Assembly (NCBI GenBank): GCA_032988165.1
Contig: JANTQF010000019.1
Location: forward strand, 167,353-231,352
DNA: 64,000 bases
Source of the DNA: Emmonsiellopsis sp. PD_33
Lineage: Eukaryota > Ascomycota > Eurotiomycetes > Onygenales > Ajellomycetaceae
Direction of reading: 5' to 3'
Part shown: positions 13,020-23,439 of the stretch, piece after piece
Position numbering within the stretch: the stretch's first letter is position 1
Layout: every line of letters starts with the position of its first letter
Position numbers and translations under genes: made by a program
The notes under the pieces: model-generated
Told to the model about the DNA's origin: nothing
What the model saw: the letters and a program-made list of their open reading frames with translations, nothing else
Databases searched by the model: none

Positions 13020-14760
13020 TGTCTTTCCCTGGTGAATTTATTTTAAATCTCTACCAAGATCTAATCCATGATCTCATTGAATAAGGCCTAACCCAATGAA
13101 ATATTCTTTAATACCTAAAGGATGAAAAATACCTCACTGTTAGTCATACTACTCTAACTGAGTCATTAAAATACTGAAACATTTCCAAGTATTAAAAACT
13201 AGAGGATAATGATGAAGTATAGAGTATCATTTAGAACTTATTCTTCAGGGGTTTACAGAATGATGAAATGCTATGAATCCTTAGTGACAAAGAATATAAA
13301 CTCAGCCAACATGAATTATATTAAATTTGAAAACATATTGGGCTTCCACAGCAACAGAATGACTATGATACAGAGGAAATACAGCAGGAACTACTAGAGA
13401 CTATTCAGAAAGAGCTTGATGATGATTTTATTCAAGTATTTAAATGTAGATATCTTTATATATATTTTCAATAGAAAAGCTATGCTATCTCTCAGTAAGA
13501 AACCTTAAATGAAGTGATATGATAATTGCAATAAAAGCTAATATAAGAATTTAATTATAAGAATCATCTATTCAATATAATTCATCAGCTTGATCCTAAT
13601 AGGATTAACTGCTAACTTAATGACCTTCAATGCCATCATAGAATATATATCATTTCAGGTCCAAATTATCTGTGGTTTGTTGATGGGTATTGCAAGTTTA
13701 ATCACTGAGGAATTAAGATTTATACAGCTATCAATACATATTCTCAATATATTGTTTGAATATATGTTGGGATCAGCTGCTAAACTGCTGTCTCTATTCT
13801 CTAATAATATCTTAATACTCTTGAGACAAACCAGGTTTTCCCACAGGTTATTTACTTGGATTAGGGTATTGAAACTCCCATGATGACTGCAGCCCAGTTT
13901 AAATTGTACCAGCAAATTAACTCTGATATATCATTTGATTAATGCTATTAATATGGAACTAGCACTGCTAATCAACATATTGAGGCTTGATGGAGCTAGC
14001 TTGCAAAGGAATTCATAAATCCTTAGAGAGTAAGTTAATCATTATATTTATTATATCATCTTAATATCAAGACTAACATCTAATTCTTTCATCTTCTAGT
14101 CTTATTTTTAAAGACTCAGCCACTGAAATCATTACCAGCAAGATATACTTTCTGATCACATTGCCTTTCTTACAGTTTATATGCTAATTATGCAAGATGG
14201 GGTTCTAAAATATGTTAGTGTTTAAAACAACCATTACATTCATTCAAAATACTAGTAATCATATAGTATTTATGGATGTCCCTGGGTGCTTTATAATCAT
14301 CTAAAAAATGCTAAATAGTATGATTTAACATCTAATTCAAGGGTCCTAAAAGACTTACAGGATCAGTATTCTAGGTGAGGTAAGTAGAGTACTTCTTTAT
14401 ACTGTGTTTTAGAGAGAGTTATACTAATATATAGTAGATATTGATGAGTATCTTCCTGCTGAGATAAAAAAATGATGTAGGGATTATATTCATGAGAAGA
14501 GATACCTAATAGAAAGAATAATCATAACTGATGCTCTACTAGATGGTCATCAAATGCATACTATTATATATATAGACCTTTATGTAGCCATCTAATAGCA
14601 TATTAATTCTAGACTTACACCAATCCTGAGGAAATCTTCTAAACTAACTGGTGCATGAGACTAGCAATCAGATCTGAAGAATATAGACTTTACTGCTATT
14701 CTAAAGATGACACTATCTTCTGAGGTAGAGAAATAGACAATGTGGTTTTCTATCATATAT
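13020..14760 (+). pseudogene. Decayed DDE integrase-like transposase
   Basis: The N-terminal part (about 13,020-13,200) reads as a helix-turn-helix region (MSFPGEFILNLYQDLIHDLI, then LTQ and ILxYLKDEKYLTVSHTTL). From 13,657 the catalytic core follows: GPNYLWFVDGY with the first Asp near 13,681, a YLD second Asp near 13,857, TSTANQHIEAW with the Glu near 13,980, plus IYTAINTYSQYIV between. This is the integrase-core arrangement of a fungal DDE transposase family whose members typically show GPNYLW-IDGY and TSTANxRIE. A donor GTAAGT near 14,029 and an acceptor near 14,099 suggest an intron, after which homology fades. Many Trp and Gln codons are stops, so it is dead. The downstream limit is uncertain. 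Confidence 0.65.
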
Positions 14761-14789
14761 TCTATTATTATAATAGTTTACTAAATTTA

Positions 14790-15560
14790 ATTTCTTTCAT
14801 GAAGCTCTACATGAGCAGATAAAGGTAGTTTGCAGACCCTTCCCTATCTTTTTGATTTAATTCCTTTTATGAAGCTTTAAGTCCCTGCCTATCTTTTTGA
14901 TTTAATTTCTTTCATGAAGCTCCAAATCCCTGCCTGTCTTTTTGATTTAATTCCTTTCACAAAGCTCTCTATATTCATCAATTCAATTTCTTTTATAAAT
15001 GTTTGTTGATTTAATTCCTTTCATGAAGCTCCCTATGTTCATCAATTTGATTCCTTTTGTGAAGCTCCCTATATTTATCAATTTGATTCCTTTTGTGAAG
15101 CTCTCTATGTTCATCAATTTGATTCCTTTCATGAATGTTTATTGATTTAATTCCTTTCATGAAGCTCCCTATATTTATCAATTTAATTCCTTTTGTGAAG
15201 CTCTTTATGTTCATTAATTTGATTTCTTTTGTGAAGCTTCCTATGTTCATCAATTTAATTCCTTTTGTGAAGCTCCCTATATTCATTGATTCAATTCCTT
15301 TTGCAAAGCTCTCTATCTTTATTAATTCAATTCCTTTTGTGAAGCTCTCTATATTCATTAATTCAATTCCTTTTGTGAAGCTTCCTATATTCATTAATTT
15401 GATTTCTTTCACAAAGCTCTCTATATTTATTAATTTAATTCCTTTTGCAAAGCTCCCTATCTTCATCAATTTAATTTCTTTTGCAAAGCTCTCTATATTC
15501 ATCAATTCAATTCCTTTCATGAAGCTTCCTATATTCATTAATTTAATTCCTTTTAATTAT
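14790..15560. repeat. 36-bp minisatellite array
   Basis: About 18-20 diverged units of roughly 36 bp (core CCTTTTGTGAAGCTCCCTAT, then TTCATCAATTTGATT). They are regular from about 15,010 to 15,560 and irregular, with other spacers, from 14,790 to 15,010. Units differ by transitions. Because 36 is divisible by three, both strands stay open for 167-175 codons as 12-residue repeats (for example INLIPFVKLPIF on the plus strand). I regard these frames as by-products of the array, not genes. Confidence 0.85.
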
Positions 15561-16135
15561 AAATACCTGGCTCTTCTCTACTTCTCTATCTTTTTTTCAC
15601 TTTCATTAAATATCTTCTCTCCTATCAAAGATCTTTAACATTCTCCTTCCCACAACATACCAACTATAATCACTTTGAAATCCTTTTACTATTTCTCTTC
15701 TTCCTGGAAAAGAAAATCCTCCCTCCTCTAATATCCTTTATAAGATATTACCTTCTATATGAAAGATGTAAGTATAAACTCTTAACACTATAATAAAAAA
15801 ATAGTAAGACTGATATGATATATAGATCAGCTAATTACAACTATAAAATACTCTCTATTGCTAGCTAAAAGCTAATATGCTTCTACTGTATTCTCCCCTC
15901 TGATGCCTAGGTACTGCTAGCCCAGTATGAGAGGACTGTGATATACATATAAAATATCATCAATCTTACTCACTTCATCTATCCTCAAACCTTGCAAATG
16001 AATGCAATATTGATTCAATCCTGTGAATAATAATGTAATAGATAATCAATATAGTGTCTCTATAATCTCTATTAATTAAGCTGCCAGTATTGATCATTCC
16101 CCTTCTGTGTTCAAGTTCCCAGCCATTTTAGGGGG
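15561..16135. other. AT-rich spacer ending in a polypurine tract
   Basis: No gene recognised. The last bases before 16,136 are TTTTAGGGGG, which looks like the polypurine tract that precedes a 3' LTR. No retroelement coding sequence was recognised upstream, so the internal part of that element is missing or unreadable. Confidence 0.35.
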
Positions 16136-16838
16136 TGTTATGGAAACTATATATGAAATAATCACCCTAGCTAATGCAATGTACAGAATATATATTAAAA
16201 TGTCCCTCTCTCTTTAACTCTCCCTTTAGGCCCTCCTCTACCTCCTATACCTTCTGCCAGTAGCTAGCCTAGGTCTACACCCAATAACCTCATTATTATT
16301 AATTGAGTGGAGGGTTAGATGATCTCCTCCCCCAGGAGGTAGTTTTAGAGGCTTTGAAATCTGAATGAACCTTACTTTATCTCTTTTAGTTAGTTTTATT
16401 AGCTTTTTTTTTAGACACTTAATTTCAAGAGGTAGAGCTGACTCTCTACCTGGGCTTTTTACTGTCTCTTTTCCTTCTACTTTATATGTATGGCTGGGTT
16501 GATTTTAGGTGCTAGTTTTGATTTTTTAAGTGTGGATCTAGCATCTAGCCTTTATCTTTTCCTTTTCCTTTTGTTTTTGCTTCATACAGGTGTGGCTGCA
16601 TTATTATTTCAGGCTGCATAGTTAAAAATACAACAAGTTTCTTATGGGAAAAAGCTAGTAGAATCCATTGATTATTTACTTTATATATATGGTATCTATT
16701 GTATATATGTAGCTGGCCAGCAGTGGGTTAGCTGTGGTGATATCATAATAGAGATTATAGAGCCACTACAAGAAGAGAGGGTGGAAAATATATATATAAG
16801 TTACAAATATTTCTATTTTAGTTTGATATCCTACAACA
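16136..16838 (+). mobile_element. Orphan LTR candidate (about 703 bp)
   Basis: The segment begins TGTTATGG directly after a polypurine-like AGGGGG and ends CCTACAACA, giving TG and CA termini. A TATATATATAAG box lies near 16,789, roughly 50 bp before the end, a plausible LTR promoter position. No second copy and no target duplication were found, so it may be a 3' LTR whose partner is lost. Boundaries are inferred from the terminal dinucleotides and the tract alone. Confidence 0.4.
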
Positions 16839-17913
16839 TCACATTAATATATCAAATCACTGTAAAGAAGAGATAAAACTATATATTTATTCTCTATCTA
16901 TTAGATTTATAACCTTAATATAGATTTTCCATCTATAATAAACCATCATTGGTGATTCTTTGTAGAGTATTCTAATAGTAGCTAAATATCATGATATTAT
17001 TTATCCCACATTACAAGAAGTATCAGAATCAAATTATTGGCCTGTAACTCAGTTGAAATATAGATATTATAATCTATAGTTTAAATCATGATAATAGTAC
17101 TTAACTTATTTTTTTTTTCCACTCTGCTCCCAGAAGTAGAGTTTAAAGCTACTTACATAATCATTTATCTTAGCAATTTTTTTAGCAATTTTTATATCAT
17201 AAATATTTCACAACATTTCAATCTATGAATTCCATTCATTCCAATTATCTTCTACCATGCTCTGAATGAGATTCTGCTCTAATATCCCTAAATTCCTCCA
17301 TGAGAAATGATGTGATACTACTACTACCTGCTCATACTATGATGAAGTCAATTCAAAGCTTTCTTCTACTTCTTGAAATCTTACTCCTCAACTTTCTACC
17401 TCAATAAAGAAATTTAATTTAATAATTATTATTAATGATAGTTCTTTAGCTCTAAAGTCTTCACTATCAGCTCTTCTTAATTGAAACTTAGTAAATCATA
17501 TCTAATAACAAGCCATTCAAAAAATACAAAGAGAAGATGATCATCATCCTCATGAGTCATGCTAAATTACTAACCTACAGTGTGTGATCAAAACTTACTA
17601 CACTGAAAACTGAAAAGATATTAATACCTAATATTAGATCAAAATCACATAAATTACTTCTTCACCTATAAAAGTGTGAATTTCTGAATTTAGCTCTGGA
17701 AACCTATACCACCTGATCATTACTAAATAAAGCTTATATTTTTTCTTTTATTATTAATATGTTGCTAACTACTGGCATACCAACTATACAGATAAAATTC
17801 AGACTTTGATTAGTTCCTAGAGTTCATTTTTAATAATAACTGAGTTTATAATAGTTATTACATATCATTTGAACTACTAATAATGGGGTCAGAAACTTAA
17901 ACACCTCTCCCCT
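16839..17913. other. AT-rich sequence without recognisable gene
   Basis: I see no coding or repeat structure that I can name in this kilobase. It is CpG-free like the rest of the block. Confidence 0.4.
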
Positions 17914-18558
17914 GTGGACACATTTATTGTAAGTAATGTCTCAGTTAAGAATGAAGCAACAAAATTAACCTCCAGTGTATGGAAATTAAGCACTAATAAG
18001 CTTCTTAAGCAATTTAAATTCAAAATAAATACTCATTCAATAACCACTGATATTCATATCTGTCTTGTTACATTTAATGACTCCAAGGGTGAGTTTGAGA
18101 AGATGTATACTCCAAGCCCTATAAAAAAGAAATCAAAATTGAAAAAGCAGCCAATCAAAAAAGAACAATCTATTTCACCATCTTTCAAAAAGGAACAATC
18201 TATCTCACTATTTGTTAAAAAGGAATAATTTACCTCACCCTCTTTCAATATTTCATCTTTTTTTAAGTGACCCTGAGAAGACTCCTCCAATCTTAGTGAG
18301 TTTGACTGGCAAGCATATATATAAAGATATATAATAAAGACAGAACCTACTAATGAACCAAACATTAAGATTAAGAAGATAATTAAAGCCAATGTAAATG
18401 AGGAGGAGGATGAGGATGCTAAGAGAGAATAAAATGCTAATAAAGAGAAAGAAAGGAAGGAGAAGAAAAAGAAGAAAAAAAAGGAGAAAAAGAAGAAGAA
18501 GAAGGAAAAGAAGGAGAATGAAAAGAAAGAGACCCCTCTAGATGATCCTACAGAGTAA
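17914..18558 (+). pseudogene. Decayed Lys/Glu-rich ORF
   Basis: An open stretch of 104 codons (17,914-18,228) ends in short KKEQSIS repeats (KEQSISPSFKKEQSIS). The same reading continues past stops into an acidic patch (NEEEDEDAKRE) and a long Lys/Glu tract, ending at a stop near 18,558. The stops fall where Gln or Trp codons would fit. The protein family is not recognised; the composition resembles a charged, disordered tail. It could also be part of an unrecognised transposon. Confidence 0.3.
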
Positions 18559-18813
18559 ATATGGGGTTAGAAAAATAGAAAATGATTTTATTCATACTAT
18601 ATGTATGTTTTTCTCTTTCATTCTTATCATTCTATAATACTAACAGTCAGACCTACTCTTACTGATTATAGCCCTTCCTTTCTACATCTAGTATCTCTTT
18701 ATCTTTAGTTTTTCCATATATTACTTGTCTACAGCTGATTCAACACTACTTAGACTATCTTCTTTATTTTTAATTAATAATTTTATTTCTCTTGATTACC
18801 ATCTTTAATAAAA

Positions 18814-19110
18814 TTCTCTCTAATTCATCTAAATCTACTCTCTATATATATCCCTACTGATTCACCTGAATCTACTCCCTGTATATATCCCTACTGATTC
18901 ATCTAAATCTGCTCCCTATGTATATTCCTATTGATTTACCTAAATCCACTTCCTGTATATATCCCTACTGATTCACCTAAATCCACTCCTCACATATATC
19001 CCTACTGATTCACCTAAATCCACTTTCTGTGTATATCCCTACTGATTCACCTGAATCTGCTCCCTACATATATCCCTACTGATTCACCTGAATCTACTCC
19101 CCACACTCAA
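18814..19110. repeat. 37-bp minisatellite array
   Basis: Units begin TCCCTACTGATTCACC at 18,851, 18,888, 18,925, 18,962, 18,999, 19,036 and 19,073, an exact 37-bp period, with a partial unit before 18,851. That makes about seven full copies plus flanks. Units differ mainly by C/T changes. The period is not a multiple of three, so no repeated protein is encoded. Confidence 0.9.
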
Positions 19111-19454
19111 GCCCCAATTCACCTAAGGTTAGTGATGGTGAGAATACTGCTTGAATAGGAGATCTCAGTCACCACTGAAATTTCACTAAGGTCAGAAAAG
19201 AGTCTAAGTAGTAGTATTACTATGAAGTATGTATTAAGAAGGTAAATCAACTCTGTAAAATCAGTATATTAATTGGATTCTGCATCACAGCATCTTTATA
19301 ATTATTAATATTGACAATCTTTGCCTCTATAATTCTGATAACTCCTATATTCTCTAATATTATTTTATCTATTAGATTATTGAGCCCCTTTTACTTTCCC
19401 TATTTGAATTTCTCCTTTTATTTTGAATACCCTACCTCTCCCATGGTATGATGT

Positions 19455-19573
19455 ATATATCCTCCTGTTTTAAGAACTTATACACTTTTCTTCTCAGAAC
19501 TTACCTTTATCTTATAGAGGTTTTATACACTTTCCTTCTCACTGGAGGTACTATACATTCTTCTTTTAAGCTG
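19455..19573. repeat. Dispersed 120-bp repeat, copy 1
   Basis: Shares with 28,952-29,069 and 29,906-30,022 the order TTTTAAGAACTTATACAC, CTTCTCAGAACTT, GAGGTTTTATACACTTT, CCTTCTCACT and a CTTCTTTT end. Inside each copy the core ATACACTTTCCTTCTCA-like motif recurs two to three times. All copies are on the plus strand. It may be a fragment of a larger repeat. Confidence 0.7.
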
Positions 19574-19792
19574 CCTGCCCTCTATGAGGGGAAAGTATAC
19601 AGTAAACTAAATAATAGATTAGAATAATCCCTTATAGCTTCAGCTTTAGTGGTATTACCATCTCTAACTATTTACTCTATATTGACAGTATTTTCCTCTA
19701 CTATAGTGTCAGATGTGTACCCACTGTTCCTTGATTTCACTCTTTAATTTTGAAAAGATGCCAGAAATATCCTTCATACTGAGGCTGAATAT

Positions 19793-19960
19793 TCTGAATC
19801 ATCAAGAACTAAGCTATAGTAACATTATTATACTTAAAGTAGTAGGAATATCTGAGCTATAGCAACATCACCATGCTTGAAGATGATGGGAATATCTTAC
19901 ATACTAAGAGTTCTAAATATTTAGAGTCACTAAGGACTAAGCTATAGTAATATCATTATG
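19793..19960. repeat. Imperfect tandem repeat
   Basis: The motif AGCTATAGTAACAT (or AGCTATAGCAACAT) followed by TATACTTAAAG or CATGCTTGAAG and GGGAATATCT recurs about three times at spacings of roughly 60-80 bp. No coding sense. Confidence 0.5.
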
Positions 19961-20124
19961 TGGAGATTTAGCTTGAATTTCTAAGTCTAGAGTAATATTT
20001 TAACCCTTCAACTGTTCAGCTTCAACAGCCATTATACTCTACATGTGTGGATGGATATGCCAGACATATCACTTCACCTACATTGAAACTAAAATATACT
20101 ACTTGATGAGAACTTAATAAGTAG

Positions 20125-20446
20125 ATGCATCTTTTCTTTCTCCCTCCTGCACTCTATTATTTCATTGTGCTAGAAGTGTCTAGTGTTTCTACTAATAGTG
20201 ACTTAATAGATGTCAATCAAACCCAAATAAATAGAAAAAAGACTCTAAATGAGCAAGGAGGTGATCAGCAACCAGATGAGCTACTAAAGTTTAATGTGGT
20301 CTTACCTACTATTAATAATAAAGATAATTATGGGTTTCTTCCTGGCTATTCAGAGATGAATGAGATTCTTGAGAGAGTAAAGAACTTATCTCCTACAATT
20401 TACTGTGTGAGACTTAATAGTAGGGATATTTTGAATGTGAGAAACT
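20125..20446 (+). pseudogene. ORF interrupted by the chromovirus insertion
   Basis: A 108-codon plus-strand frame runs into the left LTR at 20,447. Without the LTR element it would continue across the AAACT target into the sequence at 28,143 and stop after a few codons. The part from about residue 18 is hydrophilic (Asn, Gln, Asp, Lys rich) and more protein-like than most ORFs in this block. A TGCTAG acceptor-like site precedes residue 18. The family is not recognised and it may itself be part of an older transposon. Confidence 0.3.
20442..20446. repeat. Target-site duplication AAACT (left)
   Basis: The five bases before the left LTR, AAACT, are identical to 28,138-28,142 right after the right LTR. 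A 5-bp duplication is usual for Ty3/gypsy integrases. Confidence 0.9.
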
Positions 20447-20906
20447 TGTAAGCACACTCTGATATCTAAGTGACAGCACTACTATAATAGGAATAGGGAT
20501 GATGCTGTATTGATTAATGCTTGGAAGAAATAGGGAGCTGATAAGTAGATTAAGCTATTCAGAGCTCAGAGAGGTAGAGTTTATCAATAGGAGTTTTGCT
20601 AGACTAGAGGAGGTAGATATCTTAATATCATAAAGGGGGAAATATGTAGGCAAATAGGTAAGAGGATTTCTAAATATTAGATAGATTAGTAAATAAATTA
20701 CTAACCTTCAGCAAGTCTGGGAGGTCAGTAGCTATCTATATGGAGCTCCCTGGAGCTGCTGGATCTATCTATGATGCTGTGCTCTAATCAGGTCTAGGCA
20801 GAACTCTATAATGAGATATATAATAATATATATGATGAAGTTTGATGAGGTAGTTGCAGGATATTCAGCCAGCAGAATAACATATTACTGGTGTGAGAGT
20901 ATAATA
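20447..20906 (-). repeat. 3' LTR of the chromovirus (460 bp)
   Basis: Begins TGTAAGCA and ends ATAATA, where an original CA terminus has probably become TA. It has the same length as the right LTR, and the differences I checked between the two are transitions without indels. Confidence 0.92.
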
Positions 20907-21359
20907 ATTACCTCCTTCTAAAAGGGTTTAGTTCTTAAATCCTGGTCACATGAGGAATAGAGGGGTAATGAGAGGGTTGAAGTGTTGTAAAGTGAATATC
21001 AAATTCATACAGGATCATTATAGTGATGAGAGGTAGGCAAGGCAGAGGAGTATAGATAAGTGTTCTTCACACACAAAAAACTTCCTCTCAGTAACCATCT
21101 CACAATGCACTCTGGTAAGTTCAAAATCCATCTCAAAAACACCAGAATGAGTGTGAAAATAAGAGAAAAACACACTATAAAGGACAGAGTAAAGGCTAAT
21201 AGAGGAAATAGATTAAAATAGCTATATTTACATTCATTTGTGCCTCTAATATCAAATACAAGTTTAAGAGACTCTGTTGGCCCCCCTTGTCTATTATCAC
21301 CAGTAAGTCTAATATGATATCAGAAGAGAGAGATAGAATCTAATATAAAATAGTGCTTC

Positions 21360-22430
21360 CATTTGTTGCTGTATCCACAAATAGGGCCTCTGATTCTAAA
21401 TTGGAGCCTATATGTGCTGCAGGGTCACTAAAACAACTTCAGTACTATCAGGAAGGAGATGTTGAGAAGAAGAAGAAAGACCTTGAGAATAGCATCTAGG
21501 AAGTCTCAGAATCTGATGACTTTAATATAAGTGTTATGAATGTGAATTAATAGTGATAAGTAGCTAATTAGTTTTCTAGTTGGATGATAATTCATCACCT
21601 GAACCTAATACTAATAATCCTATTAGTAGCTCCCTATGTTCTTCTCTGTTAGAAGATTGCAAGGATGGAGCCCTTCATATAGAGAGTTATCTTGAGTGAT
21701 CAGTAGAGATAGAAGGCTCTTTAAAGTTAGAAGATAAGGAAGAGAAAGAAGATAAGAATGAAGATGAGAATGAGGAGGTTAATCAGTATGAGCTGAATCT
21801 CTCTTTAGAGTCTTCTGAGTCCTCTGATTCTGATTCTAACCTCTTTGAGGAGTTAGAAGCTGATGATGCCCTGGTGAAGAAATACTATATAGATTGAGCC
21901 TTCTGCCTGCACTGTATGAAGCTTTTCTGTAATGGCCAGGAAGTAATGTGTGTGAAGTAATCATAATATAATAATTATGAGTACTGCTGTAAAAATAATG
22001 CATACTACTATCCTATAAGTACTATTTCTCTGTCTATTCAGTTATGACACAGTTCCTAATAAAAACTATAGGTACCAGTAAGATTCCATAGAAAGCTACA
22101 AAAGATGCAGGAGCTAATAGATCTCAGTCATATAGAGTATGACATTTAGGAGTGTCTCAAGGTCTTCTATTATTAGTTTACCTTCAATGTAGAAATCTAC
22201 ATCAGAAAGGGAATGCCTGCTGAAGAGCAGGCTACCTCCACACCTATCTTAATGGATTTGAAGTGTGCTGCCCTGCTGCATCAGATTGTGAAGAAGTTAG
22301 AGGAGTAGAAGGAGAAGCTTTGAGAGATGAAGGAATTACTAAAGAAGATGATAAGTGTAAAATCCCTTTAAATGGTGCTGACATGTAGACTAATAGTAAA
22401 ATAAATGGGGGTGAAGGAGGAAGAGGTGCA
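21360..22430 (+). pseudogene. Degenerate antisense ORF inside the chromovirus
   Basis: On the plus strand, opposite to gag-pol, a reading of roughly 350 codons with scattered stops can be followed. It holds a Lys-rich part (DVEKKKKDLENS), an acidic Ser-rich region (LESSESSDSDSNLFEELEAD), and a Cys-rich stretch (AFCLHCMKLFCNGQEVMC, then YEYCCK). That stretch has C-x2-C pairs like the zinc-binding segments seen in some fungal hypothetical proteins. It ends with a coiled-coil-like segment (LLHQIVKKLEE). Stops lie at former Gln, Arg or Trp codons. It lies wholly between the pol stop and the 3' LTR, so the element carried it. I do not recognise its function. Confidence 0.5.
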
Positions 22431-22794
22431 CCCTATTAGTTAGAAGACACAAGGTTGTAGTTGGAAGTAGATTGTCCTGGGGTATCTATATGAGAGAAAT
22501 GTTTGTCTTTTTCTTTTACTTTTCTTTTTTCTCCTATGATGCCTTTGGGCTAAAGAATATTAAATTATTTGTCTGGCCCTTTTGAGTATAATACTCTTTT
22601 TAATTTCTTTCCTGATATGAGTTGACAACCTCATTAAACTCCTAAAACCCTTTGGGAAAACTAGGAGAAGAGTATTACCTATTCTTAGACCATAGAAATC
22701 TACCTTCCTACTCAAAAACTCAGTGAGAGAAAAGAGTAGGGGACTAGTACTTCCTCTTTCTATTTAACTTTTAATCATAAGGAACTCTCACATC

Positions 22795-23439
22795 TTAATT
22801 CTGATTAGCAGCCTCCCAGGCTGTGACAAGGTCCTTTGAATTTTCCAAATTATTCAATAATTCCCATGTATTCTTCAAAGTGGGATATTCTTCCCATTTA
22901 ATCAAGTACTTTGGTTTATTATTTCATCCCAGTTGTTTATTCAAAATATCCTCCACTATATACTCCAAATCTCCTTTGATTTCAATGCTATTAGGGCAAG
23001 GTGGTTCTGATCCTACTTGTTGTTGATAAGATTCCAAGAGAGACACATGAAAAATGAGGTATATTTAACCAAAAGAATGAGGTAATTGAACTTAATAAGC
23101 CTATCTGTTAATAATTTTAATAATTGAAAATGAATCAAGCCAATAATTATCTAGCTTTTTGCAAGGTTTAGTTGTTTTAATGTTCTTTGCTGATAAAAGG
23201 ACTTCATCTCTGATATTAAATGACATTAACTTATATTTTTGATTATAATATATCACTTGCTTGTTAGTAGTATGTTGTAGGCTGGTCATCAACCTCTCAC
23301 ATATTTCTATTAATATATTAAGTCTCTTTGTAACATTTGGAACTTCTTGAGGTTTTTGATTGACAGTAGAGCTTGCCTCCCCCTTAGGGGTGTTGTCCTC
23401 AACATTCCAGGGCAAATCTGGATTAAATCCCATAAACAT
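22795..23439 (-). pseudogene. Integrase C-terminus and chromodomain of the chromovirus
   Basis: The minus-strand frame 23,439-23,101 reads MFMGFNPDLPWNVED and later DEVLLSAKNIKTTKPCKKLD, the classic gypsy integrase C-terminal segment. Further on, LIFHVSLLE leads into a chromodomain near 22,990-22,850 (EYIVEDILNKQ, KYLIKWEEYP, NTWELLNNLE) and a stop at 22,795. Chromodomains of this type bind methylated histone H3 and steer insertion into heterochromatin, which fits the location in a repeat block. Confidence 0.85.

Noticed and set aside
15011..15638. Two long repetitive ORFs (175 codons minus, 167 codons plus)
   Set aside because: They exist only because the 36-bp repeat unit has no stop in these frames and a length divisible by three; no start context, domain or non-repeat part supports a protein.
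18814..19110. Regular repeats considered as a CRISPR array
   Set aside because: Units are contiguous 37-bp tandem copies with no unique spacers, and the genome is fungal.
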